From: Calliopsis andreniformis
Lineage: Eukaryota > Arthropoda > Insecta > Hymenoptera > Andrenidae
NCBI RefSeq assembly: GCF_051401765.1
Contig: NC_135071.1
Coordinates: 15,850,961 to 15,914,960, forward strand
DNA length: 64,000 bases
Direction: 5' to 3'
The notes beneath the pieces are model-generated. The model had not been told where the DNA came from and did not search any database. It saw only the letters and a list, made by a program, of their open reading frames with translations. Made by a program: the position numbers and the translations under genes. Of the stretch, positions 1 through 13,212 are shown piece by piece; the first letter of the stretch is position 1, and each line of letters opens with the position of its first letter.

Positions 1-581
1 CATCTTGAACGCCATAAATACTTATTCTCACGACAGTCGGGCTTCCCTTATTTCCCTCAAGCGTCTGAATTTTCTTCCAACCGCACCAGAGGGGTCAAAA
101 ATTTTGCAGGAAATCCTCGTTCTTTCTCGAAAATGGCATCCGATAAATTTTATAAATCTTCTAGCTTGCATAAAAACTACCCCCTTCTGCGTGACGATGA
201 GATCAACCTGAGTTCTTTGGAAATACCTCAGAATTATGTCAGAATGTTTTTCTTGAAGAAGTGAATTATAAATCGCAGTGGATGCTGGTAAATTTTTTCT
301 CAAGATGAAGAAAGTCTGAGAAAAAATGAGCAGCTGAGAGAAGCAAAGAAAGCTTAATCTGAAAAATTAAGAAGCACAATTTGAGCACCATCTTCTTTCA
401 ACCCCAAGGAAATGGGTTCAGGTGTCCCAAAATTCTCCAAAGCTTCTGGGATCATGAGCTAAAAATACTTTGTAATAGGAACTCCATAGTCCCAGTGGAT
501 GCTGCTATGAAGACAGGCATCAGCTGTTTCCAGCTAACATCAGCTGGTCATCGAGATCGTTATGAATCACGTAACATCTGC

Positions 582-755
582 AGTAGTATAGCACTGAATA
601 TGGTCAGGCAAAGAGCAGGTAGGATAGCTTCGATTACGTTCAGATACTTAGTAAGTAGTATAGCCACGAATACGATCAAACATTTAGCAAGTAGTATAAC
701 CTCGAATATGGTGAGGTATCAAGTGAGTAGTACAACCTCGAACATGGTCAGACGC
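582..755. repeat. 36-bp minisatellite, five units
   Basis: Units begin at 582, 618, 654, 690 and 726, each close to AGTAGTATAACC, then a CGAATATGGTCAGAC-like segment. The last unit is short. Units are diverged but keep the 36-nt spacing, so the array reads as a 12-residue repeat in a frame that is open only because the unit has no stop. It is the same family as the array at 29181. Confidence 0.85.
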
Positions 756-1979
756 TAATTATAATTTCAGCGGTACAATAAATCGCAGTGCACGTATCCC
801 GTGGCCTTTCTACTATTCATAAATTCGTTCAGTCTTAATTAAGTCCCATGTTCCTGAGAATTTTTCAATTTTACGAGCCAACTTATCTTGGACAACTTTC
901 TAGTTCTCTCCCTGGTGTAAAGGATTGCTCAATTACTGTAGGACCCAGACCAAAAGCTTCAGCTTTAGCCAGCGATTTCTGCGATAACAACGATCAAGAA
1001 AATGTTTTCAATAAGATCACGTTTATTGATGCGGCACAGCATGAATAATACGTAAATTTCGCGGCAAAGTAGAAAGAGATGTGCCACAAAACGAGAGTAA
1101 CGAGAGCAGGAAAACGGTAATGCGCGTACAATTTGCATCCCGTCGGTTTGCATTACGAGAATTATCCATAGAAAGTACGTACCAGGCAGTTCCCGCATAT
1201 CTATTTGTAAATGCACGTTGCTAATTATTTTTCTGACAGTGTTAATTATTCTCCGTGGCCACCGTAACAGCACACGGAACAGGATAATAGGATTCCTTTC
1301 TGCAGAGTGATCAGATGCGCAATTTTTCTAGAAAATTCGCGGGGAAACGAAGCGTTCACTGATCCTTTTATTCCTAATTATATATCATGGTGTATTCGAA
1401 GATTTGCTTCCTACAGCTGCACGAATATCGAGATTTAATTACTGCGACCGAGGAAAGGCAATCACGCGGTTCCGATTCGATGTCACCGCCGTATCGGCAT
1501 CCATAATTCATGGCTGGGACGTATCGATGTTATTCAAAGGTACATAGGTACAAACTAGATCGTCACGGGGCTGAAATCTATATCAAAGGAGAAGAAAGTC
1601 TGTCGTGTGTTCGTACCCAGCCCATCGATCCCTTTAAGGCGCGCGATGTGGCTGTGGAATCGATAAGGAAGTCAAGGAACAAAAGACAGGTGAATTACGG
1701 CTGGCAACGCTATTTAGATCGTATCAGCGGCTGATAAAAGTGAACGATGGGAAATGTGTACGTATTTCTAGGCCATTTTATGGCACTGGTCATTGTTAGG
1801 CTTGAAGACAATTTCTATAGGATGCTCTGTTTCATTTCGAATTTGCAGGGAGCAATTTCAGGCGGAATTTATATAACAATTATTATTAGAAATATTACCC
1901 AATAAATCAGTGAGCATAATTCCTACACAAACTAGGGATATTTCCTACAGTTCGTTGTTCAAAGCTTCTATCCACTTAG

Positions 1980-1996
1980 CCCCCCACCCCCCACCC
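1980..1996. other. C-run cluster (6-6-3)
   Basis: The plus strand has runs of six, six and three C separated by single A. The minus strand is therefore G-rich and could form a G-quadruplex. Further short C-runs follow at about 2010-2015. Confidence 0.5.
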
Positions 1997-4284
1997 ATCC
2001 AATCACAGTCCCCCAAGAAATAACAAAACACGCCCTCCTACCCTTTCCCGCAATGCAATCGCCCTATCAGACATAAATTCTCGATTACAGTATGAGAACG
2101 TGAGCATCGATACAGAACAATTATAGTTCGCTCAGCTCTGCTCGAGAATCGTGGTCGTTGGGGCGGGGGAGTTTTATGGCTCCTCGTAGAGCAATTTCAC
2201 AGCAGGATTTTCTCCTTTTTCGAGGCTGGAAGGGGGGACGGAATAGCGGGGGAGTGAACGGATCTGCCACCAGAGTTTCCACCTCCTGGTCTTTTTAGAC
2301 GACATCCTCCTTGCCAGCCGACGATCGTAACGCTTTTTTGCACGCAACGCGAAGGAAAAACGGGAAGGTTTATGGAGCAGAGTTCCGGGTACTCGCGTTC
2401 CAGACGTTCGACCATTTCTTTCGTCCCTTGTAACTGTCTCTGCGTCGTCTTTCATCGCCCTGCCTCCCCTTTGTTTCGTATTGCTCGTGTAATGAACATG
2501 TTCGATAACGTTCTGGCCTCTGGATGCGCGCTCCTCGGAGAGCAAGCAGCTTTTTCATGCTATGATTATTTCAGCTTCGCTCGAGGGCTTTCTGTTTTTC
2601 GTGCGTTTCGTTCTTGGGCTTCTGACTTGTTTCGAGGGTAGTTTATCAGAATAAATTTATGGGTATTTAGTTGCTCTTGTATCAGTGTCTATACAGAGTA
2701 GTACTCATGAATATTCGAAGGATTTCAGAAGTTTGGAAAACTAGAGATTCGGTAGCAACCGATATTTATCGTTTAGACTAATTGCTAAAAATACAATTAC
2801 TGTTATTATTATATATTTAATTTTAAAATGCAGTAGAAGCCTGGATTTTTATCAATGTGAGTAAAATTGTTATCTGAGACAAGGAAACCCTTGCTCACAT
2901 TCCTCCGTGCACCCTGCTCATTTTATATCAGTTATTCCCCATTTTTAATTCAATGTTCTCGCCCCTTCTCACCGATCCTTTTTCTTCATTCCCATTCCCA
3001 AGATTACCTCAAGAGAAAAGTAATCCTCGCCTCTGCCCGCGTCTCCATTTTTCTTCCACATAATTTCCTGTTTCTTCATTTTTTCTCATTTCCCACTGTA
3101 ATCTCGGCCCCGGTTCCTTTCGACCTGTACAGTTTTATAAACTCCTCCCTCGGTCTTGTTTCAATATTTCCAGGGCCACTTGCACACTTCTCCTTTCATA
3201 CAGGGCGAATGTGCGTTTCATTTGAACCACTCGGGGTGCAGTGTTGCCTCGATAGAGGCTCACTGAAAATGACTTTATAGTAAGGGACTTGTGAGAACAA
3301 CTGAAACTATGATGACTTGAAAAAGTGTGTAAGAGTACGTGGTAGAAAAATTTTCTCATTGGCATTAACTTTAAATAATATTTTATATTTTCTCATATGT
3401 AGATTGCTGTTCAATCCAAATTCAAAAATACTGAAAAATTAGCAACTCGTTTAACTCTAGAATAGAATCTCTATTTTACTCAATATATAGTCATAAATTA
3501 ACTATAATATAATATAATAAGTTAATATGTAAATTAATTGAGTGCCCTTTGAGAGAAAATTCATCATAACCGAGCTTAGAAATTCGCGAAGATAAGCTCA
3601 CTCTCTGCAAGTCCCTAAGTCAGCAGAAAATAATCCCGCTGCACGCTCTTCATTACCCTAGTGTCCATTTAAGTTCAATCAAGGTTACCATATTTACAGA
3701 AAGGTCCCAGATGAGTCTCTTCTATAGTCTCAGCACTGGTGATACAGCTCGGGACCCTGGGATCGCTAGTTCCTGTGTTAAGAAACATGCCCCAGGGAAA
3801 AACTTTCATAGAGGCACGCTTCAACCCCTAGGGAATCTTGATGTACAGAATGTTAACGTGCAACTTAATGGTACCTCTCAGGATCGATTCTACGTTCCAG
3901 AAGGGATGGGGAAGTATATGCACAAGTATATGCTCGCAAACGCTTCCTTCTACATTCTACTCTGGTTACGTTCTATTCTGAGGAGGCGCTTGTAAACGCT
4001 AGCAGGTGTGCCATCTTCCTGGGCGAGATTTATCGTTGGATTCTGGAAACTAGGCGTCCGTGACATAAGTTTACGTTAACTCCTTCCCACTTTTTGAACA
4101 ACGAAGAACCGCGAATTAGTGTGTATTAGATGACTTAGAGAATATTTTGAATTTATAGACATTAGATTTATTGCTATTAAAAATGGTTCTATTATCGTGT
4201 CATCTACGATTATGTATAAAAAAAACTGTGAAAGTTTAAAAACTAATGATTTGGTAGCTTTAAAGGCATAAAGGTATGGAAACC

Positions 4285-4450
4285 TCAAAACTGGAAAACT
4301 TGTAATATTGAAAATTTGTACGTCACATAACTGAGAATTAGAAAATTTGAAAAAGTGAAGTCTTCAAATTTTAAATATTTGAAAAGTTGAAAAAGTGAAA
4401 ATTAGAATTTTAAATACTCGAAAATCTGAAGATTTGAAAGTTTAAAACAG
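4285..4450. repeat. AT tract of TTTGAAAA-type words
   Basis: Degenerate repetition of AAATTTGAAAA, AGTTGAAAAAGTG and related words. It is one of more than a dozen tracts of this style in the window. Confidence 0.65.
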
Positions 4451-7400
4451 TTTATGTTAAAAAGAATAGAATTCTGATGTCTGAGTGACCCTACCTTGAT
4501 ATATCGAGGGTTAAACGTAGCAAGTGGATTCAGTGAAATAGCCCTGAAATTGGTCAGACAGCCCCATCGTCTTGGATAAAGAGAGTCCAATGAGGGTGGG
4601 GCAGTAGAGGGATGATTCAATGGTTGCAACGATAAATTCCCACGAGATCAGAGCCTTCGTGAGCTGGGAGATCTCGTTACGAAACGAATAACCGCATTAA
4701 CGGTGAATTACATGCCACTGTGCGTCTCGATCGGATGCAATCGAGTTCCAGGACCCGTTATAACGCTTCACGGTACAGTAACGAACGAAACGCATTTAAA
4801 ACGGGGTTATCGAGGAACACAGTAACAACAGTTCTCCGATAAAACTCTCTATCGAACACTGATGAACGCGAGTTCGCGACGGTTTCCATTATGTTTGCGC
4901 AACTTCGATCTGATAAGACTCTTCCGCAGGATTACGCGGCAGATCGACGCGATAGTTCTGCTTCGAGTGGCTGTAACAACGCCACGTAATGTTGTTTTGC
5001 AAATGTCCCTTTGATACTTCCTTCGATTTGATTGTATAGAGAAACTTCTGATTGTGTTGTTCATATATGTCCTGTTGGTTTGTTTGATACACCTTTAACG
5101 GTAGGTTTTATAACTTCACAACTTTTTTGTTGCTTATGGGATACGAAAGTTCTTATCACTTTGATGTACTTTAATATCGATATCCTTAGCTTCTGGACTT
5201 TGAAGGATTTCCACATTTCTGAATTCAAAGCTTTCAGTGAAGTTTCCAGGAGAAAAGAATAATCAGTAGATAAAACCATACGTAGTCGGCCATATATCTG
5301 TGGTTGTAAAGCAAAACGACCTATGTCACATTTTCGAGATATTCGAGCTAAGACCTTAATTAACGTCTAAAATATATAATTTATTTTTTTAGAAAGAAAA
5401 ACGAGCACTGAAGGAACTGTTTCGTTTAAAAATCAGGGATCAAGAAAACTGAAGTTAAAACTTAAGGACTCAGGACTCACTGAAAACAAAACAAATATTT
5501 CTCTATCATCTCTACTACTACACTTTAAAGATCAACCAAATTTACAAGTTTATTCTCAACAATCTTAAAATATACTTATGAAACCACCTTCATGGAAAAT
5601 AAGTGATCTCAACGACAAAAAATCCTTTGATCAAAGACGCGAGACAGAAAGTTGCATAAAAGCGATCGTTGAAAAGTTATCTCACTATTGAGGAACAAAT
5701 TATTTTCCTCGGAAAGGCTGGTCTACTGGCATGGTTCATCAGCTGTCGATCGATCCATCGCGAGCAGTCGATACACGGACGCGGAACGATGATGCATTCG
5801 TGCAATATATCATCGCGCGTTGCGTGACAGGGCTCGTCCATGTAACGGGCTCCGCGTTGTTACATCAGCCCGCGTATCGCGGCTCGGGGACAGCGAAAGA
5901 ATTAATGACCCTAACGGTGCTTTCGACTCTCTTCGTCACGATGATACGCCACGCTCTGATACGACAGAGTGAGCAACTGAGCATAATATACAGTCGTTTC
6001 ATCGGCGTGAAAAAATATTTCCAAGAGACGCGAAAAATACTCGAAAATGATTCGCCAGAGAGCTACACAGCGATCCAAAAACAGTCGACACTATTCGACT
6101 ACGATTTCGCGTGAAATCGTGGCCTCAGAATAGACGAAGACAATGGCTCGTAATTAGAAGAGGTTGCTTAAAGTTATTTTGCCAATTAGTGCATCGCCAG
6201 CTAACGAGCTGGTTCTTATACACGCCCATATGTGAAAAGGTGTCCTTCAGCTGGAGTCTGAGGACTGTTTCGGATGTATAGCATTAATTGCTAGAATAAC
6301 CTTGACAGACGAGTCACATAACGCAGACTGGATGATTGAAAGGAAACTAACAAGGACATTTCTTGACGAGCAATTTTTTTAGAATTTTCTTAAGGGTCCA
6401 ATTAAGTTCCGAAATAAAATCAAGATCGAGTGTTTCAGAATGTCCAAGAATGTTCCCTGACATAATCTAAAACCTGCTACTCGAGGTTGTATCGAGACGA
6501 CACTGTCCAAGTTCCAAGGAAACTAAAAGCCATCCATCTACAATGATCCATGATCATTTAACTCTCGAAACTATCCAAGGTGCACTCACACAGATCACGA
6601 CTTACCACGCAAAGAAACTCCCCAACATCCATCACTACTCACCCGACGTCCAGAATTATTTAAGATCGTACTGCGATCTTCGGCACTCAATTTCTGCCAC
6701 ACTTTAAAATACATCGTAGCTAGTTGACTCGCGTCGAGTCTCGAAGTATTAATCATAATACAGGGCGATTCATCTTTGTTGGCGAAGTCGCGGAAGTAAC
6801 GACAAGTTCCTATAGCCCAGAGGAACTTTCATGCCACGTTTCAATAAGAGCACTTAGTCAACGGAAAGAAATTGATTTCCCCGAAGCCCGCGGGGCATCG
6901 AAGGAATCGCGGCCTTCGTCAGGCACACAATGGAGAAACTTTTTTAATGGAGGAACTTGCACGAATTCGCTCCATACGGAGACAGATCGAGTAAATCGTT
7001 GAAGATTATAACGTCACGTGGCAACGCCTCGGAACCGAGTATTTAATACGTGCCTCGTTTTAAGAGTCGAAACTGGAAACTTTTCTCGCCTCTTGTCGGA
7101 GTTTAAGTAGTGGATATCGACGCTCGAGGCGACGGGAGACAGTCTTCGAAAGAAAGCGACGGATCCTTTCATCCTTTCATCCTTTTTTCTTCAGGTTAAT
7201 CTGTATACTACTTTCTGTTTACTCTCGTTTTGATTAAAACGTATTGCAAATAGATTTCAAAGGTGACACGCCTCAAAAAGTATAATTTTCAGGAGAAGCG
7301 GAACACTATTTATGAGTTTAGGAGAAAAGTATTTACCGAATACATGATATTCATATAAGAAGTAGTTTTATATAACGAAAGTTATTTTATTTGAAAAGTC

Positions 7401-9377
7401 TGAACAGTAGTTGTGGGCTTCTTGCATTAAATAATTTGCTTGTTATTATTTAAATAACTCGCGATTTCCATTTGAAGAGTTTTTTGAATAAATTCTAACA
7501 GCCTATGATATCACAATGAAAGGATACTCCATCAAACCAGCTCCCAACATAACTATAAAAATAAAGCACTCACTGGGGACCATTTCCCAAAACTCCAAGC
7601 ATAAGTAACAAGTCACACAGTCGATTACGCAAGGAGCAGAGATTTTCGTGGTCCCAGCCATGCGATCAATTTCACTGAATAATTTCCTGGGAGTAGGAAA
7701 CAGGGCTTCGCCTATACACCGTCCGAGGATGGTGAACTGGCAGAATCGCGATCTCCGCCATCGATTTCGTCGTTGAATATTTCACGGGTAGTATACCAGC
7801 TGCATTGTTGAATTCCCATCGATCAGCTCGACTACCTGGTATTTAAGGAGATGCGGAACGCGACTTTAAGAAACATCCACTTAATAATTCAGCGGGGAAT
7901 CCTTTCGTCGGCCAACCAGGGGTGGATATGCTATTTTACGACAAGGTTCACCCTTCAGCTAGTGTTAGCAGAGAAATGGAAAAATAACGCCAGGCGAGGA
8001 CATAGGGAGCTGTTTTTGGCTAGTGGCACGCCTCCAAGGAGATACGTCGTCCTCTGATCGAGTGCGTGACTTTGGACGAAGTGGATTGTGTCGTTTTTTG
8101 GTCAGACTGTAATGTATTATGCTTAGAGAGTGTTTTGGGACTGACAAGGGTAAATGTGACTGACGACTACTGGCTTACCTAGATTTTCGTCACGGGAAGA
8201 GGCGAGACTGCAATTTTCTATGCTATTGTGGAAGCACTGGGTAGCAAGTAGTAAATCTGTGAGTGGTCAGACAGTGAAGAGGTTACTTGCGAGTTACTGC
8301 AAAGGGTGCAAATAATTCTAAGGGAGTTTTTGAAAAAATAAATTGATACGGAGGGTGGAGATAAATCGTACTAACTCAGGACTCAAATTTGATTTCGATT
8401 TTTGAAGTTCGAAGTTTTTATGGGAATACTTTTGGTATTCTGTTTTAAAGTGTATTATATTATAATTAGTATTAGTATTAATAATATAGGTACATGTTAT
8501 TAATTTAACAGCTGAACAGAATTTCCATGATTGCATGAAATACTAAATCTCAATAACAGAAATGGTCCGATCAAAAATTGATGACATAGTTTAATGCAAT
8601 ATGTAATTAATATTAATAATAATTCTAGTAATTCTACACGATACCACTATGTTATTATTTCTAATGTAACCATAATTTCATTGAAATGTAGCCATAATTT
8701 TACGCAATATTATTATTAGTAATAATAATTTGATGAATTTGTGATTTATTACTGTTAGCCATTTTCCCCTTAACATACTTGGAAACCATAGCATATAGTA
8801 ACCTTAGAGATACAGTAAGTGTATCCCTGGTAAAATCAAGTCGTCGGGATTTCTTTTTCCCTAACATCTCCTCTACAACGAAAATATAAAAATCCCTTCT
8901 AAATGGAGTATACATGTTCAGAATATAGCAACAAGCTCCATGGAGTCATAAAATAACTTTAAAGAGTGTGAAGTTATAGAGTCACGAAGCCATGAACAGA
9001 TACAAGCACTTTCAAAGGTCATAAAACTTTATCATCTACAGTTGAATGTGAATTAAACACTATTACATTGAACAAACCATTGAAATACAGAGCTAAGATT
9101 AACACACACTCACCCCTAATATTTCGCGCCTTATCTCGCCCGCAAAATACGAACCGAATAACTATTCTGGATGATTAACGCTATTATAAAAGACCAGATT
9201 TACACCGAATCCTGCCCCAGGAAGGGAGGGTATCATAAAATAGCTCAGAAAACCTCTCGAGATTTAAACGAATATAAAGCTCAGAAAAAATAGCAACGCA
9301 TTTCACAAGTGTTAAAACGGCCATAAGAATGGTTGAAAAGTTTGCAACACCATACGCTCCTTCTCGCCCAACAGAGG

Positions 9378-9433
9378 CAAGAATTTAAAAACGATTTTCT
9401 AGAATCGTTTTTTATTAAGACAAGAATTTAAAA
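9378..9433. repeat. Hairpin between 13-bp direct repeats
   Basis: CAAGAATTTAAAA occurs at 9378-9390 and exactly again at 9421-9433. Between and overlapping them is a perfect 10-bp inverted repeat, AAAAACGATT (9387-9396) and its complement (9403-9412), with a 6-nt loop. Confidence 0.6.
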
Positions 9434-12400
9434 CCCCATTAAAAACGAGCACCGCTTGCGCGCGTCCAACGAACACGAGAGATTTATTCGATTTATGTGC
9501 TTGCTGTAATTTTAACTACAAGTGTCACGTACACCTCGGAATGCAGCGTGTAGCTGGACCAGTATTTCTGCCCGCGTGCATGTAATGGAACGTGATGCAG
9601 TCGACGTTGCACTCTCGTCTGGTCAGTGCCTACATAACCACTGTTCGCTAACCGAAATAGGAGCTAGTACGTGTTCTGAGAGACAATCTCGATACGTCAA
9701 TGTTAGTTTCTAATTTCGAATATTTCCTCTAAATAAAATCTGTCAAGGAGTTGCTTTACACTTCATCCTTCTGCCTAATTTCATTTTTCAACTTTGCTTC
9801 CAGCTAGGCACAGAAATCACAAGAAACACTGAATCAAGTTTTCTCAATGAATTAGTCGACCTCCATTACCAGTCAATCTTGCTCACGTATTTTAGACGAC
9901 AGTTAGTGTTTGCCGAAATAGCTGATTGTTCGACAGGAATTAGATTCCCTGAAAACAAGAGAGCTATAATCAATGCGTGTCTGTGCGCTGCGTGGAGGTG
10001 CAGCGCAGTAGATGCTGTAGTTTCTAGTCAGCCAGTAGTATATCAGGCAACGTGTCAGACGCAGGCTACCTTTGTACTGTGGGCGAAATAACGATGTGAG
10101 GGGTCCAGTTATAATAAAGCGCGAGCATGTGTCTTTTATTGTTCATATAAAAGGCTGATAATTTTTCGAGTGAGTGCACCCTGTATCGACACGTTTCTCA
10201 TTTATAGGTGCTTCCTTTTACTATTAACGTTCAGGCCTTGACGCGCAATTTTTAAGAGTTCACGATGATTCTATATTTGTAGGTCCTGGCATAAAATTTT
10301 ACGAGGGATTTTTTGTATCTCACGGTGAATATGGTAGAAAATAATGGAGGAACATTATGTTATTTCTAAAGAATTGTTGAACGTTTGAAATGAAGAATAT
10401 ACGGGAAGAAACTCTGACTATTCTATGGAAGAACAGTTTTTTGTTAATAGAAATACACAAGTGATTAAAATTGTCATCAGAATATTTTATATGATTCGAG
10501 GTTGATGAATGCGTTGAAAAGTAATGAATTATTTAGTGGAGATGTCGATTCAATTACTTCATCATATTTATATGGAACTCGCTAAAACCAAGCGTTGACT
10601 GGTTAAATTCAATTAGCATAATTTAATCAACCACATTTAACTAACCGCAATCGCACACGTGAATTCCGTTTAATAACCGTATGCAAACTCGATGGACCAA
10701 TTTTGAGATGTAATTACGAAACATATTTTCGATCGTTCAATTTACGCGCACACGAAGCTTTGAATAGAATTCATATTACTATCATTTCTACGTAACCTGA
10801 ATTCAAATGAAATTAGTATCCCTATGTGTCACTTGAAAATTTGCATGAGGAGACCCATAATATCAGTAAAATACATGAAGAAAATGCGACCACTTTCGTG
10901 GATTATCTTTTATGGTGACCAGGAATAAATCACTTACTTTATCAATAACATAATAGATTCGAAGGCATACTAATATGTATTAAAAATAAATCTGAAAAAT
11001 GCTGAGGGTCCTCAGTCTTGTCAAAATTGCAAAAAGTTATTCACTAACTCTTATGCATTTCTTTCAGAAGATTTCAGCTCGTCGAGTAACAATATTTCAC
11101 AGCGTTCTTTTATCACGTCTTCCCTTCCACCATTCCAGGTTCCCTTCCTGTGCCATGTGCGCCTTCTCGCCTTCTTAATCTCTTGGCCGTGGACCATCTT
11201 CATTTTTTCGTCCCGTCGCCACAGTTACTCCGCGATTATTATCCCAAGAGAAGCGTCGCCGCGACGACAAAAGGTTTGTGAGAACAATCTCTCGAGGCAT
11301 CGGCCACCGTAACCCGAAGACTTTCATAGAGGAAAAGCGAGCCATCTCTGAATTCTTTCCTTCAGCCTGTCGCTTTAAGCGAGACAATTCCCCACCGCGA
11401 GGATGATGGATTAATTTCCCTTTGGTCCTTTTCAATTGCTCGCTATTACACTTTGTCGACAAGTTATTGAGAAATTTACTATCCCAGACTGTACTTCCTA
11501 CTCGAATCTGTCTTCCTAATTTTTGAAAAATTTGAGGGATTTTAAAAAGATTTGAAAATGTGATGATCTCAGTACTAAAAAATTTGAATACTTGAAAATT
11601 CGATTATTGTAGCTTTTAGTGATGATGGATTAATTAATTTCCCTTTGCCTTTCCAGATCCCCATTATTACACTTTGTCGACACCCTTCTGAAAGTGATTT
11701 CAGCCGTTCATTTTGAAAAACTTCATGGCGACATATTTTTACAAGCTTTTAGTGACGAGTTATTAGATATATAAATGCACCTAACAAGTAAAAAAGAATG
11801 TCAATCTTTATTTGCATATTACGTAATATTTGTCACTAAGTAAAGAAAATATTTATACTATAAATGTTACTGTAGGAGAATTGTGCAGGTGATTTGCACT
11901 TCATTATATTTATGCATGTTAAATAATAAGTGTTTTATTTATAATTGGTGGGTAGTCCCAACTATAGTCAGCCATCAAATAAATATGATAAAAGGCAACG
12001 TTTACCCCTCATCAGAAGTCATAAATAAAAGATAATTTCACCTTTATATCACGGTTCCCCTTATGTGTCACTTGTCGCGGGATCGCTTTACGCCCCCGCC
12101 CTCTCACACTTCAGGCGTTTCCCACCCCCACGCGTGCACCACCCTAGAAATTTGTCCAGCGTAAAATTAGATGTCAAAGTGGCCCCACAATTCTTGCCCT
12201 CGCGATGGCGATGAAACAGTCTCGGGTCCTCTGCTTTCCATTAACATGCCCCGCAACGAGCCGCGTTAGTTTACGAGAAATTATAATGAGCAGCGGTGTA
12301 TTACCAACCCCCGTAATGCATCATCCAGCCGCGTTTATTAGGCATGCACGTCGCGGCGACGTTGCCCCTGGCAATTTTGGTAATAGACCAGACGCGGATT

Positions 12401-12816
12401 TTATCGGAAAGTAGCTCCAGCATGGCCGAATAATTGTGGAACGCGCGCAGGCTGCTCGTAAACCAGCCACCAGCGAACAGGCGGTGGCGTTTTATGGAAA
12501 TCTGGCGGCAGAATCATACGTCAGTAACAGGGACCAGTAGTCACGCCTCAGGGGTGTCTTGGATCCTAGTGTTCAGGGGCTGACGATAATTGCGGATCTT
12601 AGGGAGTCGTTTTTGTGGAGGTGTTTCGACGCCGTGGTCCATTTTGGCGAGGTAAGGAATAATTGGACCCTGTTCTGCATTGGTGTATTAACCCACAGAA
12701 AACTGAATTAGGAGTTATGAATTTAGTATTATTAAAAAGAGTATAATTAATGATGTTTCTAGTAATGAATATCTGGATACAGATTTTTGGAATTTTTGAA
12801 GCCTCTGTGCGTATAG

Positions 12817-13136
12817 CGTCAATCTTGTGATAAGTAGTATAATACCGAATATAGTCAGACGTCGAATTAGTAGAATTCTCTTTCCTTTATGAGACGTGTA
12901 GCAAGTAATATGATGTACTATGGATCACACAGAGCTAAAGAGAAACTTTCAGCTACTAAATAATAATTTAATATACCGTCAATCTGGTGCTAAGTAGTAT
13001 AACCGCAGATATGGTCAGACACCGAATAAGTAGAATTGTCTTCGTATTATAACGCGTGTAATAAGTAGTATGTTTTATTTTGTATCAGGCAGGGCTAAAT
13101 TGAACCTTTCAACTATTAAATAATTATATTTCGGCT
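12817..13136. repeat. Tandem 160-bp duplication
   Basis: Two diverged copies begin with CGTCAATCT at 12817 and 12977. Each contains the minisatellite core (AAGTAGTATAA followed by ATATRGTCAGAC), then a GTAGAATT segment, and ends in an AACTATTAAATAAT-like AT-rich stretch. The copies are clearly homologous along their length with scattered substitutions and small indels. This places the 36-bp core inside a larger repeat unit. Confidence 0.75.
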
Positions 13137-13147
13137 GCTGTAAATTT

Positions 13148-13212
13148 ATTTACAATAGATTCAATCCATTTACAATAGATTTCAATCTATTTCAATCAAT
13201 TTACAATAGATC
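13148..13212. repeat. Short degenerate tandem repeat
   Basis: Three or four copies of a word close to ATTTACAATAGATTCAATC follow one another directly after the 160-bp duplication. It is a simple local slippage repeat. Confidence 0.6.

Noticed and set aside
5731..6114. A 127-codon plus frame in a CG-containing patch
   Set aside because: No motif or splice support, mixed composition; treated as a possible noncoding regulatory patch.
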